Of a stretch of DNA of 64,000 nucleotides, positions 8,133-17,206 are shown piece after piece; the stretch's first letter is position 1; each line of letters opens with the position of its first letter. The translations under genes were made by a program, and so were the position numbers. The notes under the pieces are model-generated. The model worked only from the letters and a program-made list of their open reading frames with translations, was not told the DNA's origin and searched no databases. The DNA comes from Amycolatopsis arida (GTDB lineage Bacteria > Actinomycetota > Actinomycetes > Mycobacteriales > Pseudonocardiaceae): positions 1 through 64,000 of the forward strand of contig NZ_FOWW01000014.1 in NCBI RefSeq assembly GCF_900115565.1. The letters are read 5' to 3'.

Positions 8133-11100
8133 TCACCCACATCGGGTGGCCACCAGGCGCCGGGCCACGTGTGCCGCTCGGCGGGATCCGAGCTCACGGT
8201 ACCGGTGCTCGACCTCCCGCCATCCGGAGATCGCCGCGTCGCGCTCACCGACCACGGCGCTCACCTCGGCGAGTTGCTCGAGCGCCAGCGCCTGCCCCAG
8301 CGGGTACTCGCAGTCGTGGGCGAGCTCCCGTGCCTCCTCGGCCAGCTCCCGCGCCCGACACGGGTTGCCCATAGCGCGTTCGCAGGCCGAGAGCACGGTG
8401 AGTGCCTGGACCAGGCGGAGCCGGCGCCGCGACCCGCGCGCGATCAGCACCGCCTGGGTGGCCAGCGCCGTCGCCTCCGGGATGTCGTCGGCGGCGAGCC
8501 GGAGTTCGGCGAGTCCGATCAGGGCGCCGCACTCGAGGTTGGGGCTGCGCATGTCCCGGGCGCTCGCCAACGCCTCGTCGTAATGGAACGCCGCGTCGTC
8601 GTCCTGTCCCATGACCCGCAGGATCTGTGCGAACGTCGTGTGCGTATTGGGCGTGTTGCGAACGTCCTGGTTGCGCTCGGCGTCGGCGAGGCCCTGCTTG
8701 GCCTGGCGGTAGGCTTCGTCGACATCGCCGAGCTCCAGCAGGCAGTTGGCGAGCTCGTCGCGCAGGCCGACCGAGGTGCGCTGATCACCCCGGGCCAGCG
8801 CCTCGTCCAATGACTCGATCAGAAGGCGGCGCGCCCGCGGCAGCTCCTCGGTGTAGTGCGCCAGCATGGCGGGCACGCCGGGTTGACCGGGAACCGGTGG
8901 CGTGGCGGCGTCCTCCCGCAGTGGTGCGCACTCGCGGCGGGCCCGGCGAAGCTCGCCGAGCTCGAGCAGAGAAAGGACGAGGTTCTCCCGGGCTCGGCGT
9001 TCCAGCGTGGCGTCCCCGGCGGCCCGGTACCCCCGCAGCGCGGCCTCGAGATGCTCGACCGCCCTGGCCAGGTCGCCGCTGACCTGGGCGATGATGCCGA
9101 GGTTGATCCGAGCGGCGTTGGCGCCGGGCAGGCCCAGTCGCTCGTAGAGTCGCAACGCGGCGGTGAGGTCTCGCAGCGCCGCACCGGTGTCACCGGAGTA
9201 GTACCGCAATCCCCCGCGGCCGTTGAGCATGGCCGCGACGCCCTCGTCGTAGCCGACCCGCCGCGCTGCCCGTAGTCCGGCGTCCACCGTGGTGAGCCAG
9301 TCGACGGTGTGCCCGCGCAGGGTGAAGTAGCCACGCAGGGCGTCGGCGAGGTGGCACGCTGCCTGGTACGGTCCTCGCTCGGCGGCGTCCCGGACGGCGG
9401 CGACCAACGCGGGCCGCTCCTCGTCCACCGAGTCCAGCGAGCGCGCGCCGACGTCGAGCGACGTCACGGACGGGGGCCGTGGCAGCGGGTTCATCGTGAG
9501 CAGCGGTCGCACCGCCGCGTCGGTCACCGCGATGTAGTAGTCGAGCAGCCGGCGGTGGGCCGCGGATCGTTCGTCGTCCGGGTCCTCCCGCAGACCGCGT
9601 TGCCGCGCGTAATCACGGACGAGGTCGTGCAGCCGGTACCGGCCGGAGGCGGTGCGGTCGAGCAGGCTGGCCGCCACCAGTTGATCGAGACAATCGCCGG
9701 CCGTCGAGGGGGGAACCGCGCAGAGCGCGGCCACCGCCTCGACGCCGAAGTCGGGGCCCGGCACCAGACTCACCAGGCGCAGCATCCGCCGTTGCTCCGG
9801 GCTCAGCACCCGGTAGGACCAGTTCAGTGCGGCGGAGACGTCCGCCCGTTCGTCGCCCTCCAGTCGGAGCAGGGACAGCGCGCTGCCGGAGCGCAGTTGG
9901 GCGACGTAGTCGCCGATCTTGAGTTGCGGACGCAGCGCGAGGTGGGCGGCGGCGATCCGCATTGCCAGCGCCAGCCGACCGCACGACACCACCAGGTCCC
10001 CGGCCGACTCGCTCTCGTCGGAGACGCGGTCGTCACCCACCAGGGTGACCAGCAGGTCGAGTGACTCCGCCGTGGTCAGCTCTCCGAGGCGGAGTCGCTG
10101 GACACCCGGGTCCACGGCGAGGCCGCCCAGCTCGTGGCGGCTGGTGACCAGGACGGCGCAGCCGGGCGATGCCGGTAGCAGCGCCCGGACCTGCTCCTCC
10201 GTGGCGATGTTGTCCAACACGACCAGCATCCGCCGGCCGGCCATCAGCGACCGGAACAGGGAGACCTGCTCGCCCAGCGCCAGCGGCGTCGCGTCGGGCG
10301 CCAGGCCGAGCGCGCGCAGGAACTGGCCGAGCACCTCCTCGCGGCTCAGTGGTGCCGTCGTACCGTACGCCCGTAGGTCGGCGAAGAGCTGGCCGTCGCC
10401 GAACCGGGCGGCTACCCGATGCGCGACGTGGACGGCCAACGCGGTCTTGCCCACGCCGGCGGGCCCGGTGATCACCACGACCGGGGGCGTGAGCGCGTCG
10501 CCGGTGGCTCCGAGGAGCGCCGTGAGTCGTTCGATCTCCTCCCTTCGGCCGACGAAATGGGCGGTGGCCATGGGAAGTTGCCGCGGCCGGCGGCATCGCG
10601 TCTCCTCGGCGGACCGCCGAGGAACCTCCGGCGGCTCGTCGAGGTCGCGCAGGATCCGCCGGTGGGTCTCGCGCAGCTCGGGGCCCGGGTCGACACCCAG
10701 CTCGTCCGCCAGCAACCGGGTGACCTCGCGAAAGGCGTTCAGCGCCTCGCCCTGGCGGCCGCAGCCGTGGAGCGCCCGCAGCAACTGCGCCCAGAACCGC
10801 TCCCGGAGAGGGTGCTCCCGAACCAGCCCCATCAGCTCACCCACGACGTCGCCGTGCCGGCCCAGCTCGAGGTCAACCTCGATGCGGCGTTCCATCGCCT
10901 GCAGGTACCGCTCCACGAGCCGGGGAATCTCGTCCCTGGCCAGTGCGTCCGAAGGAACGTTCGCCAACGGCGGCACGCCGCGCCACTCCGCCACGGCCTT
11001 GGTCAACAACGTCGACTCGGCTTCCCGATCGCCCTCGGCCGCGGCTGTTCTCGCCCGCTCCACCAGGTCGGTGAACCTGCTCAGGTCGGCTCCTCGCGAC

Positions 11101-11384
11101 GGCAGTACCAGCCGGTAACCGCCGTCCTCGGTGCGGATCGCCTCCTTGGGCAAGATCCGTCGCAGCCGCATCACGTATTTCTGCACGACGGCACGTCCGT
11201 CGGCGGGTGGCCGCGCACCCCACGTCTTGTCGACGAGTTCCTCCACGGTGACCATTCGATCGTGATGGAGGAGCAGCAGGGCAAGGATGACCCGCTGCTT
11301 ACCCGCGGGAACGGAGACCGGGCGACCGTTCCGCTCGACCTCCAGCGGCCCCAGCACCCGGTAGTCCACATCGGCCGTACTCAC
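8133..11384 (-). CDS. AfsR/DnrI/RedD (SARP) family regulator with NB-ARC and TPR domains
   Basis: A 1,083-residue large SARP. The N-terminal OmpR-type winged helix (residues about 5-100; YRVLGPLEVERNG, ILALLLLH, MVTVEELVD) is followed by the bacterial transcriptional activation domain (about 105-245). Next is an NB-ARC ATPase with P-loop ITGPAGVGKTAL and Walker B RRMLVVLDN (about 300-430), and then roughly 350 residues of TPR-like repeats. Such regulators activate secondary-metabolite clusters and use nucleotide binding as a switch. The GTG start has only a modest GGCAGGG upstream; a GTG five codons later is possible. No biosynthetic cluster is seen in the window. It is flanked by relics of a StrR-like gene. 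Confidence 0.93.
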   Translation of the reverse strand: MSTADVDYRVLGPLEVERNGRPVSVPAGKQRVILALLLLHHDRMVTVEELVDKTWGARPPADGRAVVQKYVMRLRRILPKEAIRTEDGGYRLVLPSRGADLSRFTDLVERARTAAAEGDREAESTLLTKAVAEWRGVPPLANVPSDALARDEIPRLVERYLQAMERRIEVDLELGRHGDVVGELMGLVREHPLRERFWAQLLRALHGCGRQGEALNAFREVTRLLADELGVDPGPELRETHRRILRDLDEPPEVPRRSAEETRCRRPRQLPMATAHFVGRREEIERLTALLGATGDALTPPVVVITGPAGVGKTALAVHVAHRVAARFGDGQLFADLRAYGTTAPLSREEVLGQFLRALGLAPDATPLALGEQVSLFRSLMAGRRMLVVLDNIATEEQVRALLPASPGCAVLVTSRHELGGLAVDPGVQRLRLGELTTAESLDLLVTLVGDDRVSDESESAGDLVVSCGRLALAMRIAAAHLALRPQLKIGDYVAQLRSGSALSLLRLEGDERADVSAALNWSYRVLSPEQRRMLRLVSLVPGPDFGVEAVAALCAVPPSTAGDCLDQLVAASLLDRTASGRYRLHDLVRDYARQRGLREDPDDERSAAHRRLLDYYIAVTDAAVRPLLTMNPLPRPPSVTSLDVGARSLDSVDEERPALVAAVRDAAERGPYQAACHLADALRGYFTLRGHTVDWLTTVDAGLRAARRVGYDEGVAAMLNGRGGLRYYSGDTGAALRDLTAALRLYERLGLPGANAARINLGIIAQVSGDLARAVEHLEAALRGYRAAGDATLERRARENLVLSLLELGELRRARRECAPLREDAATPPVPGQPGVPAMLAHYTEELPRARRLLIESLDEALARGDQRTSVGLRDELANCLLELGDVDEAYRQAKQGLADAERNQDVRNTPNTHTTFAQILRVMGQDDDAAFHYDEALASARDMRSPNLECGALIGLAELRLAADDIPEATALATQAVLIARGSRRRLRLVQALTVLSACERAMGNPCRARELAEEARELAHDCEYPLGQALALEQLAEVSAVVGERDAAISGWREVEHRYRELGSRRAAHVARRLVATRCG

Positions 11385-11477
11385 CAGCGGCTACCCTGCC
11401 CGTCGCTCGTACCGTGTTCGAGAACACAGGAGGATCTTACTCCGAATGGCGGATCAGTGGGCCCCGGTATCGCGACG

Positions 11478-11912
11478 TCATCCGCTCGAGGCCGGCCTCC
11501 TTCGCTGATCGAGCCGCTCGGCGAGGTCCCGCCAGCCAGCGGCGTTCTCCCAGGCAAGCTCACGAGGACGGCGAGGCAATGCGCGGGCACGACGTCGGCC
11601 CCCCTGGCTCGGCACTCGATGCCGGTGAGGTCCGCCTCCAGCCACCGCAGCATCAGCCGGCATGGATCGTCCGCATCGCCGTCGTACAGCCGCACGTCGA
11701 TCTCGGCGTCGCCACGCGGAATGGCCGCACGCAGCCGGCGCATGCCGTCGATGACCCGCCAAGAGGGGGCGGTGCGGACGATGGGCGGTAAGCTCATCCC
11801 GCGATCAGCGAGCATCCGCACGTGCTCGAGGTTCTCCCCCCGTACGCCTCGGTGAGAAGGATGGCCGCAGAGACCCCACCGGCAACCTGGCTGGAACGCA
11901 GCCGTTCAAATC
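11478..11912 (-). pseudogene. Decayed StrR/ParB-like regulator (paralogue of the 5.7 kb gene)
   Basis: Collinear fragments match the intact gene at 5698-6747. CVPARLPVGSLRPSFSPRR (about 11840-11900) is in one frame. After a frameshift come EHVRMLADRGMSLPPIV, RVIDGMRRLRAAIPRGD and RLYDGDADD. These are joined directly to RLMLRWLEAD, so about 180 residues including both HTH segments are missing. A second frameshift precedes the end (LAWENAAGWRDLAERLDQR). No full-length product is possible. It sits between the SARP start and other relics. Confidence 0.8.
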
Positions 11913-12145
11913 CTCACCATCGCGGACGTGGTGGCCACGGCCCAGCGTCGGTTCCCCGACCTGGTGTACCGCATGGTCGGGAGCGCCGATGGCCACCACC
12001 ACGTGCCGCGCCTCACCGGGGAACTGGCCCCGGCCGGTGGCCCCGCGGTGATCATCGGGCTGGCCGTCATGATCATCGAGGGCCCGCCTGTGCCGCGTCG
12101 ACGGCTTCCTCGACCCCGTTCCCCAACCATCCCCTCACCAGGAGT
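11913..12145 (+). pseudogene. Relic of a SnoaL/NTF2-like protein
   Basis: The plus-strand frame reads VVATAQRRFPDLVYRMVGSA, DGHHHVPRLTGELAPAGGPA and VIIGLAVMIIEG. After a frame change it gives CRVDGFLDPVP. This is the C-terminal half pattern of SnoaL-like/NTF2-fold proteins (R-F-x-W-E-L-x-P-A-G, then GFLDxVP). The N-terminal half and a start are missing. Confidence 0.5.
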
Positions 12146-12151
12146 TGGACG

Positions 12152-12792
12152 TTGACACCTGACCCGATGACCCTCCACCCACTACCCGCGCACGAGCGGG
12201 TGGTGTTCCTCAAGCCGCTGGTCACCTCGCCGAAGATCGTCGTTGGCGAGTACACCTACTACGACGACCCGGACGGCGCGACCGAGTTCGAGCACCGCAA
12301 CGTGCTCTACGCCTACGGACCGGAACGACTGGTCATCGGCAGGTACTGCGCCATCGCGGCCGGCACCCGGTTCCTGATGGCCGGCGCCGAACACCCGACG
12401 ATGGGCGTGTCCACGTTCCCGTTCACCATGTTCGGCGGCGAATGGACCGAGAAGACCCTCGACATCGTCACCGGCATGCCCAGCCGAGGTGACACCGTGG
12501 TCGGCAACGACGTGTGGTTCGGCTACCAGGCCACCGTCATGCCCGGCGTGCGTATCGGTGACGGCGCCGTCATCGCCACCGCTCGCTCGTCACCACCGAC
12601 GTCCCGGCCTACACCATCGTGGGCGGCAACCCGGCGCGGGTGCTCCGGCAACGCTTCGACGACGCCGACATCGACCGGTTGCGCCGCGCCGCCTGGTGGG
12701 ACTGGCCCGCCGAACTGGTCACCGAGCACGCGCGCACGATCATGGCCGGCAATCCTGCCGACATCGAACGCATCGCCGAGGGAATCCGATGA
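12152..12792 (+). pseudogene. Vat-like xenobiotic (streptogramin A) acetyltransferase with one frameshift
   Basis: A left-handed beta-helix acetyltransferase of the XAT class. TTG 12152 has GGAG seven bases upstream. Residues match Vat enzymes: VVGEYTYYDDPDGATEFE, YCAIAAGTRFLMAGAEHPTM with the catalytic-type His, FPFTMFGGEW, and [20 protein letters not shown]. At about 12578-12582 one base is missing. The other frame then continues the family exactly ([29 protein letters not shown]) to TGA 12790-12792. Restoring one base gives about 213 residues. The stop overlaps the ATG of the streptogramin lyase gene (ATGA). It could be a sequencing error, a recent null mutation or programmed frameshifting. 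CatB-type chloramphenicol acetyltransferase is the alternative, but the SYYD and NG[A]xH regions fit Vat better. Confidence 0.8.
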
Positions 12793-13685
12793 CATCCATC
12801 CAGGAACACGCCGTGCCCGGCAGCGGCCCGTACGCGATCACCACCGGCTCGGACGGCGCCCTGTGGTACACGCTGGTCCAGAGTGGGCAGATCGGGCGGC
12901 TCGTTCCCGGGGAGCGGCCGACCAGCTATCAGGTGGACCCTCGGTGCGGCCCGACGATCATCGTCTCCGGACCCGACGGTGCGTTGTGGTTCACCGAGTA
13001 CCAGGCACACCGAATCGGCCGGATCACCACCGGTGGTGAGATCGAGGAGTTCCCGCTGTCGGAATGCGGGCCGTTCGGGATCGCCGCCGGACCGGACGGC
13101 GCCCTGTGGTTCACCGAGACCACCGCCGACCGGATCGGCCGGATGACTGTTGACGGTCAGCTCACCGAGTTCCCGCTCCCGCTGGCCGGGGCGTTCCCGT
13201 CCGCGATCACCGCGGGACCCGACGAGGCGTTGTGGTTCACCCTGAACCAGGCCAACGCGATCGGCCGGATCGGCACGGACGGCACCGTCACCGTGCACCC
13301 GCTGCCAACCGAGGCGGCCGCGCCGGTCGGCATCGCGACGGGGCCGGATGGCGCGCTGTGGTTCGTCGAGATCGCCGCCGGGCAGATCGGCCGGATCACC
13401 ACCGACGGCCAGGTGAACGAGTTCCCGCTGCCCGACCGTGCCGGCCGGCCGCACGCCATCACCTCGGGCGGCGACGCCCTGTGGTTCACCGAATGGGGCG
13501 GCAATCGTGTCGGCTCCATCACCCCGGACGGTGCCATCGAAGTACACGACCTGCCGACTTCCGGTGCCGAGCCACACGGCATCACCCTCGGCCCTGACGG
13601 TGCGCTGTGGGCGGCACTCGAGATCGGTGCCCTCGCCCGCGTCATCCCGAAACCGCTCCAGCCCAGGACGCGGCCTTGCCCGTGA
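12789..13685 (+). CDS. vgb: Virginiamycin B (streptogramin B) lyase-like protein
   Basis: A 298-residue protein, almost the length of staphylococcal Vgb (299). It is a seven-bladed propeller with repeats of the form [10 protein letters not shown]...IGRI. The C-terminal part has [13 protein letters not shown] and [19 protein letters not shown]. The Glu-Pro-His and the Glu 17 residues later match in order the Mg-binding and catalytic residues described for Vgb (Glu268/His270 and Glu284). Vgb linearises type B streptogramins by a lyase reaction. ATG 12789 overlaps the stop of the Vat-like gene, so both would be translated together. Substrate is inferred; many Vgb-like propellers are untested. 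Confidence 0.82.
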   Translation: MTSIQEHAVPGSGPYAITTGSDGALWYTLVQSGQIGRLVPGERPTSYQVDPRCGPTIIVSGPDGALWFTEYQAHRIGRITTGGEIEEFPLSECGPFGIAAGPDGALWFTETTADRIGRMTVDGQLTEFPLPLAGAFPSAITAGPDEALWFTLNQANAIGRIGTDGTVTVHPLPTEAAAPVGIATGPDGALWFVEIAAGQIGRITTDGQVNEFPLPDRAGRPHAITSGGDALWFTEWGGNRVGSITPDGAIEVHDLPTSGAEPHGITLGPDGALWAALEIGALARVIPKPLQPRTRPCP

Positions 13686-13821
13686 CGTTCCACCACACGA
13701 TCATCCACTCTCCCCCACCAGCGGATCTACCTGCCGTTCGACATCGAACGCATCGGCTACTGACCGCGGAGCCGCTCGTGACACTCCCTCGTTTCGGCGA
13801 ACACGGAGGACGCCCCGCACC

Positions 13822-13869
13822 CGCGCGGCCGCGCCTTCGTCGATCCGGTGGCGAAGGCGCGGCCGCGCG
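13822..13869. terminator. Long bidirectional hairpin between convergent genes
   Basis: A perfect 18-bp inverted repeat (13822-13839 and 13852-13869, arms CGCGCGGCCGCGCCTTCG and its complement) with a 12-nt loop lies between the end of the Vgb gene and the end of the DUF1801 gene. It is likely a shared terminator. Confidence 0.8.
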
Positions 13870-13917
13870 AGTTCGGCGACGTCGAGCAGTGGTGCTTGCG
13901 GTCCACGTCGGCTCTGA

Positions 13918-14379
13918 TCAGCGCACCGGCCGCACCGCCTGCCGCACGAGGGCAGCGATGCGGGCCTCCACGTCGGCGGTGACCTCGGTCAGGGCGAAAC
14001 TGGTCGCCCACATCGGGCCCTCGTCCAGCTTCGCCTGGTCGCTGAACCCGACCGTGGCATAGCGCGCCTTGAACTTCTGCGCGCTCTGGAAGAAGCAGAC
14101 GACCTTGCCCTCCAGCGCGTAGGCGGGCATCCCGTACCAGAGCTTCGGCGCGAGCATCGGGGCGTTGGCGGTGACCACGGCGTGGACGCGCTCGGCGATG
14201 ATCCGGTCGGCGTCGGGCATCTCGGCGATCTTCGCGAGGACGTCCCGCTCCGCCGCCGCCGCTTTGTCCGCCCGTGACCCACGGCGCGCTTCCTTCTTCA
14301 CCTCCTGGGCGTGCTCCTTCATCGCGGCCCGCTCCTCGGCCGTGAATCCCTCGTAACCGCTGGTCTTGCCGCGGCTCAT
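13918..14379 (-). CDS. DUF1801 (YdhG/iron-chaperone fold) protein
   Basis: A 153-residue protein with an N-terminal charged helix region ([16 protein letters not shown]) and a C-terminal DUF1801 domain ([32 protein letters not shown]). Related YdhG/frataxin-like proteins have been proposed as iron chaperones, but the role of this actinobacterial subgroup is unknown. ATG 14379 has GGAGAAGG upstream. The start overlaps the stop of a doubtful 75-codon frame by ATGA. Confidence 0.85.
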   Translation of the reverse strand: MSRGKTSGYEGFTAEERAAMKEHAQEVKKEARRGSRADKAAAAERDVLAKIAEMPDADRIIAERVHAVVTANAPMLAPKLWYGMPAYALEGKVVCFFQSAQKFKARYATVGFSDQAKLDEGPMWATSFALTEVTADVEARIAALVRQAVRPVR

Positions 14380-14603
14380 CGCACCTTCTCCTCACTGATC
14401 GTGGTAAGGGGGACCGTAACCCCGTTCACCGCGCTGACCCGCCGCTCGTCGCCAGAGGGCAGTGCGATGTCGGCAACGTCAACTCGACGATGAACGGACG
14501 TGTCGTCCAACCACGCCACGCCGCCGCGGGTGAGCGCGGCGACCAGGCCCGGCAGGCGGTAGTGGCACATCAGGACCGGGCCGCCACCGAGGCGCTCTCC
14601 CAC
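14376..14603 (-). CDS. Doubtful small hypothetical protein
   Basis: A 75-codon frame ([12 protein letters not shown] at the end) starts inside the 3' end of the VOC gene and stops at an ATGA overlap with the DUF1801 gene. The overlap argues for translation. There is no recognisable family and no clear ribosome-binding site, so it may be chance. Confidence 0.25.
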   Translation of the reverse strand: MGERLGGGPVLMCHYRLPGLVAALTRGGVAWLDDTSVHRRVDVADIALPSGDERRVSAVNGVTVPLTTISEEKVR

Positions 14604-15199
14604 ACGAACCCGTCCGGGTCGGCGCCAGGCTCGACAGCCCCGCCGACCACGATCCGGTGCGATCCGCTGCCGTCGGGGGCAACACCGGCGTCCTTGGCCA
14701 GAGCACGCCGCCGGTACAGCGCCAGCGTGATCGGGCTCGACCCGGCAGCGAACTCGACATACATCCGGCCGAAGCTCTTCGCCACGGTGAAGCCCCGGTC
14801 CTGGTAGAACCGCTTGCTCGCGGCCACGTCGGCCACTCCCAGCAACAGCACGACGCCCTCGATCCGCCCGGTAGCAGGACCGGTGTCCTTCTTCGCCGAG
14901 GTCGCGACCTTCCAGATCGCGCCGTCCGGCGCGCGGACCACCCCGCCGTAACCCCAGAACGACTTCGCCACCGGCTTCAGCACCGTGGCACCGCCGTCGA
15001 GCGCGGCGCCGATCAGAACGTCGACATCAGCCGGCCGCGGCACCGTCAGTGACAGGGTGAACCCGCGAAAGCCGCTGGTCGGCTCCCGAGCGGCCCGCAG
15101 ACACAGCCAGGCGTCCGCCAACCCGAAAGCAGAAGCGTAGAAGCGCTCGGCGGCCGCGGCATCGGCCACCTCCAGAGTGATGGTCTCGATCGAAGTCAT
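14570..15199 (-). CDS. VOC (glyoxalase/bleomycin-resistance fold) protein, two modules
   Basis: A 209-residue protein with two tandem VOC half-domains. The first (ITLEVADAAAAERFYASAFG) ends with VVRAPDGAIWKV. The second begins IEGVVLLLGVADVAASKRFY and ends PDGFVWESA. The VOC fold serves dioxygenases, glyoxalases and drug-binding proteins; the residues do not identify which. ATG 15199 is the first start consistent with the fold. A fragment of another VOC gene lies directly upstream. Confidence 0.8.
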   Translation of the reverse strand: MTSIETITLEVADAAAAERFYASAFGLADAWLCLRAAREPTSGFRGFTLSLTVPRPADVDVLIGAALDGGATVLKPVAKSFWGYGGVVRAPDGAIWKVATSAKKDTGPATGRIEGVVLLLGVADVAASKRFYQDRGFTVAKSFGRMYVEFAAGSSPITLALYRRRALAKDAGVAPDGSGSHRIVVGGAVEPGADPDGFVWESASVAARS

Positions 15200-15296
15200 G
15201 ACAGCAACGCTAAGCGCGACCCACTGACCAGCGCTTCTCGATTCCTGACCGGTCCCGCCAGCCAACACCACACATCCGACAGGCAGCCGTGCCCCG

Positions 15297-15425
15297 TCCT
15301 GTTCCCGTGACCCACCCGGCGAGCACCTCGGCGAACGACAGACTGTTCCCGTCCGGGTCCAGCACGACGACGTGGCGCACGCCGTTGCCGTAGGTCTCCA
15401 CCGGTTCGTGGCCGATGCCGTGCGC
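15297..15425 (-). pseudogene. C-terminal relic of a VOC protein
   Basis: The segment HGIGHEPVETYGNGV then RHVVVLDPDGNSLSFAEVL carries the classic VOC C-terminal motif (VLDPDGN..E). The upstream part, in any frame, no longer resembles the domain, and no start with a ribosome-binding site exists. Confidence 0.5.
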
Positions 15426-15727
15426 GGCGCGTCTCGGTGGTGTCGAGGGTGTCCGGACGGGCCCCGCCCAGCTTTCGCCTTCGGCGGTCCGCGGTGTCCC
15501 GCAGGACCGGCAGCCCTTCGCCCCGCTGGCGGGCCACCGATGCCTTCGCGGACCTTCTTCGTTCCTGCGCAACGGATGCTCGACGCCCGCGCGAGCGTTG
15601 TCCTCACCGCTGCGCGCCTTTACGGTCGTAGCCGGAAGTGATCCGCGTGGGGGCGGGCCATTGTCCGTCCGCGACTGGTGGTGCCGCGCGGAGACTCGCG
15701 GCCCGAGGAACGAAGGCAGGCAACGTC

Positions 15728-17206
15728 GTGTCCGTCCGGCACGCCCGCACGCGGTACCACGTGATGGTGGTGACCGGAGCCACCATCGCCATCGCCGGCT
15801 CGGTCATCGGCGCTGTCCGCATGTTCGGTCTCGGCGGCGAGATGGTGCACGGCATGCCCATGTCGGACATGCCGGAGATGGTCCTCGCCGGCGGGGGGAT
15901 TCTGCTCGCGCTGGCCGGGGCGTTGCTGCGGGGGGCACCGCGCACGCCGGTCCCGGCCACCAAGCGGTTCCGCGGTCGTGGGTTGGTGGCGTTCATCGCC
16001 ACCACGGCGTTGACCATCGACATCAGCAAGACCTCGACGCTGGGTTTCGTCATCCCCGGGATGCGTGCGGAGTACGGCCTCGGCCCCACCGCGGCGTCGA
16101 TGCTCGCCGTCGCCGGCCTGAGCGGCACCGCGACCGGCGCCCTGCTGTTCAGCCGCCTCGCCGACCGGGTCGGGCGTCGCCTGACCTACGTCATCGCCAC
16201 GCTCGGTTTCACGGCGACCAGCCTGTGCGCCGGCATGCCGACCTTCGGCGGCAACGTCGTGATGTGTTTCCTGATGGGCATCACCGTGGGTGGACTGGCA
16301 CCCCTGCTCATCACGATGCTCACCGACCTGTTCCCCGGAGGCGCGCGTGGACCGGTGGTCACCGGGTTGTCGGTGGTCGCCACCGCGGTCGGCTTCCTCG
16401 TGGCGTCCGGCTCGGCCCTGTGGCTGGAGCCGGTCTACGGCTGGCGGATGCTCTGGCTCATCGGTGCACCGACCGGGCTGCTGCTGACCCTCGCGGCCGT
16501 CCTCGTGCCGCAGCGCGCTCCGGCGGCGACCGAGCCGTCGGGAGGCGGGACGCGCGAACTCGACGGTCGACCGCGGCGAATCGCGCGCGCCGCGTTCACC
16601 ATCCGCCTGCAGTGGCTGTACGCCGCTGTGGTCGGGCTGATGACCTTCGGCCTGACCACCTGGGTGCCCACCCTCGCCCGAGCCGGTGACCTGGCGCCGA
16701 CCACGGCGAACACGCTGCTCACCGCCGTCGCGGTCGCCATGGTGCCCGGTGCCGTGCTCGTGGCGGTGGCCTACCGGCGGTTCGGAACGATCCCGCTGGC
16801 CGTCGCGATGGCCACGGGCACGGCCGCGCTCCTGCTGGGCCTGGTCACGTCGGGGGTGACCGCCGCCGTGCCCTGGCTGGCGGCGGCGATGCTCGCCGGG
16901 TCGCTGTTCGCGGTCAACACGTTGGCGGCGATCTTCCTGCCGATCGCCGCCGACCTCGCCGGCTCGGCATCGCGAGGGCGCGTCACGGGCACGGTGTCGT
17001 TCTCCAACCGGATCGGCGGGCTCACCGGCCCCCTGGCGCTGTCCCTCATCGTGTCCTCGGTCACCGACGTCCTGACCGCCGTGGCCGTGCTCGCCCTGTG
17101 CTGCGGCGCGATCGCCTGGTACACCGGCCACCGGCACCGCGCGGTCCGGGCCGACCTGGAGCGGGAAGCCCGGATGCTCACCGCGCCCGGCGTTCCGCCC
17201 GGGTGA
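15728..17206 (+). CDS. MFS transporter with two extra N-terminal membrane segments
   Basis: A 492-residue major facilitator protein. GTG 15728 is used because a purine-rich AAGGCAGG precedes it; the frame is open further upstream without support. Two additional membrane segments joined by a Met-rich loop (MVHGMPMSDMPEM) precede a standard 12-segment MFS core with the loop 2-3 motif SRLADRVGRR. The fold suggests uptake or efflux of a small molecule. The Met/His-rich loop could suggest metal contact, which is speculative. Its 3' end overlaps the convergent ferric-reductase-like gene by 29 bases. Confidence 0.85.
   Translation: MSVRHARTRYHVMVVTGATIAIAGSVIGAVRMFGLGGEMVHGMPMSDMPEMVLAGGGILLALAGALLRGAPRTPVPATKRFRGRGLVAFIATTALTIDISKTSTLGFVIPGMRAEYGLGPTAASMLAVAGLSGTATGALLFSRLADRVGRRLTYVIATLGFTATSLCAGMPTFGGNVVMCFLMGITVGGLAPLLITMLTDLFPGGARGPVVTGLSVVATAVGFLVASGSALWLEPVYGWRMLWLIGAPTGLLLTLAAVLVPQRAPAATEPSGGGTRELDGRPRRIARAAFTIRLQWLYAAVVGLMTFGLTTWVPTLARAGDLAPTTANTLLTAVAVAMVPGAVLVAVAYRRFGTIPLAVAMATGTAALLLGLVTSGVTAAVPWLAAAMLAGSLFAVNTLAAIFLPIAADLAGSASRGRVTGTVSFSNRIGGLTGPLALSLIVSSVTDVLTAVAVLALCCGAIAWYTGHRHRAVRADLEREARMLTAPGVPPG

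Noticed and set aside
8127-8138. GGGTGATCACCC palindrome at the SARP 3' end considered as a terminator
   Set aside because: It spans the stop codon and has no loop; it is too short to be convincing.
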